Shown: positions 13,309-15,874 of the stretch, one piece after another
How positions within the stretch are numbered: the first letter of the stretch is position 1
How the letters are laid out: each line of letters starts with the position of its first letter
Assembly: GCA_050955025.1 (NCBI GenBank)
Contig: JBPBQX010000117.1
Location: 1-15,874, forward strand
DNA from: CAXSEF01 sp050955025
Lineage (GTDB): Bacteria > Pseudomonadota > Alphaproteobacteria > Acetobacterales > Acetobacteraceae
Length of the DNA: 15,874 nt
Direction: 5' to 3'
Program-made: the position numbers and the translations under genes
Notes under the pieces: model-generated
The model's database searches: none
Told to the model about the DNA's origin: nothing
The model's input: only the letters and a program-made list of their open reading frames with translations

Positions 13309-13481
13309 GGAAGCAAGGCCGAGCCCTGCCCGGACCCGCCAAAGGCCAAGGGGCCTTTGGAAACCCATCCGAAAGCAAGGCTCTCTCCCCACGCCCCCCG
13401 CCTGCCCGGTTGCACTCCATGAGTGCCGGTCCAAGGGCGGCTCGCCCCTGGCGGGTCCGGGCAGAGCCCGGCCTTGCTTCC
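13309..13481. repeat. Intergenic inverted-repeat element, copy C (173 bp, 33-bp terminal inverted repeats)
   Basis: The left arm at 13309-13341 (starting GGAAGCAAGGCCGAGCCCTG) and the right arm at 13449-13481 (ending GGCCTTGCTTCC) are inverted copies matching at 31 of 33 positions. A perfect 9-bp hairpin, CCAAAGGCC (13339-13347) with GGCCTTTGG (13352-13360), flanks the left arm. An imperfect one, CCAAGGGCG (13431-13439) with CGCCCCTGG (13443-13451), flanks the right. The element starts six bases after the sdhE stop and ends 32 bases before the mfd ATG. It contains no open frame of note. It resembles a MITE or a paired REP-type element, and shares both ends with copy B. Confidence 0.8.
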
Positions 13482-13513
13482 TCCCCCGCACACTCCCTGA
13501 CGGACCCGACACG

Positions 13514-15874
13514 ATGACGGCTACGATCCACGGCGTCCCCGAGGGCTACGACGCCCTCCTCCTGGCCCGCCGCCGCGCCGAGCACACCGGCGGCCTGCTG
13601 CACGTGGCGCGCGACGACACGCGCATGGCCAAGCTCGCCGAGACGCTGGCCTTCGTGGCGCCCGAGGTGGAGGTGCTGCGCTTCCCAGCGTGGGACTGCC
13701 TGCCGTACGACCGCGTCTCCCCCAACGCCTCGATCGTGTCCGAGCGCATCGCCACGCTGGCCCGGCTGACGGAGGCGCAGTCCGCGCCGCGCATCGTGCT
13801 GACCACGGTGAACGCCCTGGTGCAGCGGGTGCCGCCGCAGATGGTGTTCGCGGGGGCAGCGCTCGACATCGCGCAGGGCTCGGTGGTCGAGATCGGCAAG
13901 CTCACGCTGTTCCTGGAGGCCAACGGCTACGGCCGCGCCGACACGGTGATGGAGCCGGGCGAGTACGCGGTGCGCGGCGGCATCGTGGACCTGTTCCCGG
14001 CGGGCCAGGCGGAGCCGATCCGCCTCGACCTGTTCGGCGACACGGTGGAGAGCCTGCGCCGCTTCGACCCTACGACGCAGCGCTCCACCGGCCCCGCCAC
14101 CGCGCTGGTGCTGCGCCCGGTCTCCGAGGTGCCGCTGGACAAGGAGGGCATCGCGCGCTTCCGCACCGCCTGGCGCGAGATCTTCGGCCAGGCCACCACC
14201 GAGGACCCGATCTACCAGTCCATCTCGCAGGGCCGCCGCCACCCGGGCATGGAGCACTGGGTGCCGCTGTTCCACGACGCGATGGAGACGCTGCTCGACT
14301 ACCTGCCGAGTCCTGCCGTGACGCTGGACCACCAGGCCGACGAGGTGCTCGACCGCCGCCTGGAGATGATCGCCGACCACTACGACGCGCGGCGCACCGT
14401 GACTCGCGAGGGCGAGGTCCCCTACCGCCCGCTGCCGCCCGAGCGCCTCTACCTCGACCGCGCGCAGTGGGACGCGATGCTGGCGCAGGGCCCGCTGCTG
14501 GAGTTCTCCCCGTTCGGCAGGCCCGACGGCGCGGACGGCATCGACGCCGGCGGCCGCCCCGGCCCTGTGTTCGCGCAGGCGGCGATGGGCACGCCGGGCG
14601 GCAGCGCCGCGGGCGTGGACAGCGTGTTCCGACAGCTCGGCGCGCTGCAGGCCGGCAACGAGGCCAAGGGCCGCCGCACCCTGGTCGCCGCCTGGAGCCG
14701 CGGCTCGCGCGAGCGCATCGCCGCCCTGCTGCGCGAGAACGGCGTGCGCGCCCAGGCCGCCGAAACCTGGGCCGAGGCGCAGCGCGTGCCCGCCGGCACC
14801 GTCGGCCTGGTCACGCTGTCGCTGGACCGCGGCTTCGTGGCCGAGGGCATCGCCGTGGTCGGCGAGCAGGACCTGCTCGGCGAGCGCATCTCCCGCCCCG
14901 CCAAGCGCCGCAAGCGCGCCGACCAGTTCATCGCGGAAGCCACCGAGATCGCCGAGGGCGACCTCATCGTGCACCAGGAATACGGCATCGGCCGCTACGT
15001 CGGGCTCGAGACCCTGACGGTGGGCACCGCGCCGCACGACTGCCTGCGCCTCGTCTACGACAACAACGAGAAGCTGTTCCTCCCCGTGGAGAACATCGAG
15101 CTGCTGAGCCGCTTCGGCTCGGAGACCCAGGGCGTGTCCCTGGACAAGCTGGGCGGCGCGGGCTGGCAGACCCGCAAGGCCAAGATGAAGCAGCGCATCC
15201 AGGACATGGCCGGCGCCCTGATCCGCACCGCCGCCGAGCGCCGCCTGCGCGAGGCCACCAGCATGACCCCGGCCGAGGGCGCCTGGGACGAGTTCTGCGC
15301 CCGCTTCCCCTTCGCCGAGACCGAGGACCAGGCCCGCGCCATCGCCGACGTGCTGGAGGACATCGCGTCCGGCCGCCCGATGGACCGCCTGATCTGCGGC
15401 GACGTCGGCTTCGGCAAGACCGAGGTGGCACTCCGCGCTGCCTTCGTCGCCGCCATGACCGGCGCCCAGGTCGCCGTCGTCGTCCCCACCACCCTCCTCG
15501 CCCGCCAGCACTTCCGCACGTTCACCGCCCGCTTCGCCGGCCTGCCCGTCAAGGTCGCCCAGCTCAGCCGCATGGTCACCGCCAAGGAAGCGATCGAGGT
15601 CCGCCGCGGCGTCGCCGACGGCAGCATCGGCCTGGTCGTCGGCACCCACGCGCTGCTGGCCAAGTCCATCGAGTTCGCCGAGCTGGGCATGGTGATCGTC
15701 GACGAGGAGCAGCACTTCGGCGTCACCCACAAGGAGCGCCTCAAGGCACTGAAGGCCGACGTCCACGTCCTCACCCTCACCGCGACCCCGATCCCGCGCA
15801 CCCTCCAGCTCGCCCTGACCGGCCTGCGCGAGATGAGCCTGATCGCGACCCCCCCCGTCGACCGCCTGGCCGTG
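13514..15874 (+). CDS. mfd: Transcription-repair coupling factor Mfd (C-terminus beyond window)
   Basis: The ATG at 13514 opens a frame that runs uninterrupted to the window edge, giving 787 of the usual 1150 or so residues. Mfd removes RNA polymerase stalled at lesions and recruits UvrA. The N-terminal UvrB-like module includes FPAWDCLPYDRVSPN, a block with VMEPGEYAVRGGIVDLFP, and IRLDLFGDTVESLRRFD. The RNA-polymerase-interacting (CarD-like) domain is at about 481-535: EGDLIVHQEYGIGRYVGLE through NEKLFLPVENIELLSRFG. The translocase motor then begins, with GDVGFGKTEVALRAAF (Walker A, about 628-635), VPTTLLARQHF, VDEEQHFGV (about 727-735) and TATPIPRTL. The second RecA fold, TRG motif and UvrA-masking C-terminal domain lie outside. 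There is no Shine-Dalgarno; the gene follows sdhE and repeat copy C. Confidence 0.97.
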   Translation, partial: MTATIHGVPEGYDALLLARRRAEHTGGLLHVARDDTRMAKLAETLAFVAPEVEVLRFPAWDCLPYDRVSPNASIVSERIATLARLTEAQSAPRIVLTTVNALVQRVPPQMVFAGAALDIAQGSVVEIGKLTLFLEANGYGRADTVMEPGEYAVRGGIVDLFPAGQAEPIRLDLFGDTVESLRRFDPTTQRSTGPATALVLRPVSEVPLDKEGIARFRTAWREIFGQATTEDPIYQSISQGRRHPGMEHWVPLFHDAMETLLDYLPSPAVTLDHQADEVLDRRLEMIADHYDARRTVTREGEVPYRPLPPERLYLDRAQWDAMLAQGPLLEFSPFGRPDGADGIDAGGRPGPVFAQAAMGTPGGSAAGVDSVFRQLGALQAGNEAKGRRTLVAAWSRGSRERIAALLRENGVRAQAAETWAEAQRVPAGTVGLVTLSLDRGFVAEGIAVVGEQDLLGERISRPAKRRKRADQFIAEATEIAEGDLIVHQEYGIGRYVGLETLTVGTAPHDCLRLVYDNNEKLFLPVENIELLSRFGSETQGVSLDKLGGAGWQTRKAKMKQRIQDMAGALIRTAAERRLREATSMTPAEGAWDEFCARFPFAETEDQARAIADVLEDIASGRPMDRLICGDVGFGKTEVALRAAFVAAMTGAQVAVVVPTTLLARQHFRTFTARFAGLPVKVAQLSRMVTAKEAIEVRRGVADGSIGLVVGTHALLAKSIEFAELGMVIVDEEQHFGVTHKERLKALKADVHVLTLTATPIPRTLQLALTGLREMSLIATPPVDRLAV

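Noticed and set aside
10053..13517. 1154-residue open frame on the plus strand
   Set aside because: It is antisense to the ABC ATPase and recG, and is rich in Arg/Pro/His/Gln with no domains; it is a high-GC shadow frame.
13190..15766. 858-residue open frame on the minus strand
   Set aside because: It is the mirror of mfd, with no recognisable domain; the mfd frame has full family motifs.

Overview
This is a very GC-rich (roughly 70% or more by eye) chromosomal stretch from an alphaproteobacterium. The gene set and the recG / sdhE / mfd neighbourhood fit Rhodospirillales, perhaps Acetobacteraceae; the family-level placement is inference. All long frames use G/C-ending codons uniformly. I see no phage, plasmid, CRISPR, rRNA or tRNA signal. 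Both edge genes run out of the window.

Layout. (1) 1-787, minus: N-terminal part of a membrane protein with a DUF2231-like five-helix region, followed by the beginning of a sorbosone/PQQ-type sugar dehydrogenase domain. (2) 1023-1978, minus: translationally coupled msrB-msrA. (3) 2165-2986, plus: an alpha/beta hydrolase of the non-heme chloroperoxidase (perhydrolase) family, divergent from msrBA across 186 bp. (4) 3409-4733, plus: an ECF sigma factor overlapping an RskA-type membrane anti-sigma factor. (5) 5036-5494, plus: a small DUF2934 protein with a Lys/Ala/Pro tail. (6) 5619-7304, plus: a transmembrane chemoreceptor. (7) 7325-10709, minus: a three-gene ABC exporter operon of GldA/GldF/GldG type (ATPase, ABC-2 permease, auxiliary protein). 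(8) 10914-12983, minus: recG, divergent from sdhE (13045-13302, plus), with mfd following (13514 to the right edge, plus).

How it fits together. The left third looks like an oxidant/envelope-stress neighbourhood: methionine sulfoxide repair, a hydrolase whose relatives make peracids, and a membrane-signalled sigma/anti-sigma pair. A shared regulon is inference only. The right third is housekeeping DNA repair (RecG, Mfd) plus SdhE, which flavinylates succinate dehydrogenase.

The least expected structure is non-coding. Two copies (about 173 and 181 bp), plus a shorter diverged copy, of an inverted-repeat family lie immediately after stop codons (hydrolase, recG, sdhE). Read from each stop, every copy begins GGAAG and folds into nested hairpins. 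recG also appears to have a well-spaced promoter that would give a leaderless GTG-initiated transcript. I found no convincing undescribed multi-gene system; the best leads are the repeat family and the msr/perhydrolase/ECF neighbourhood.
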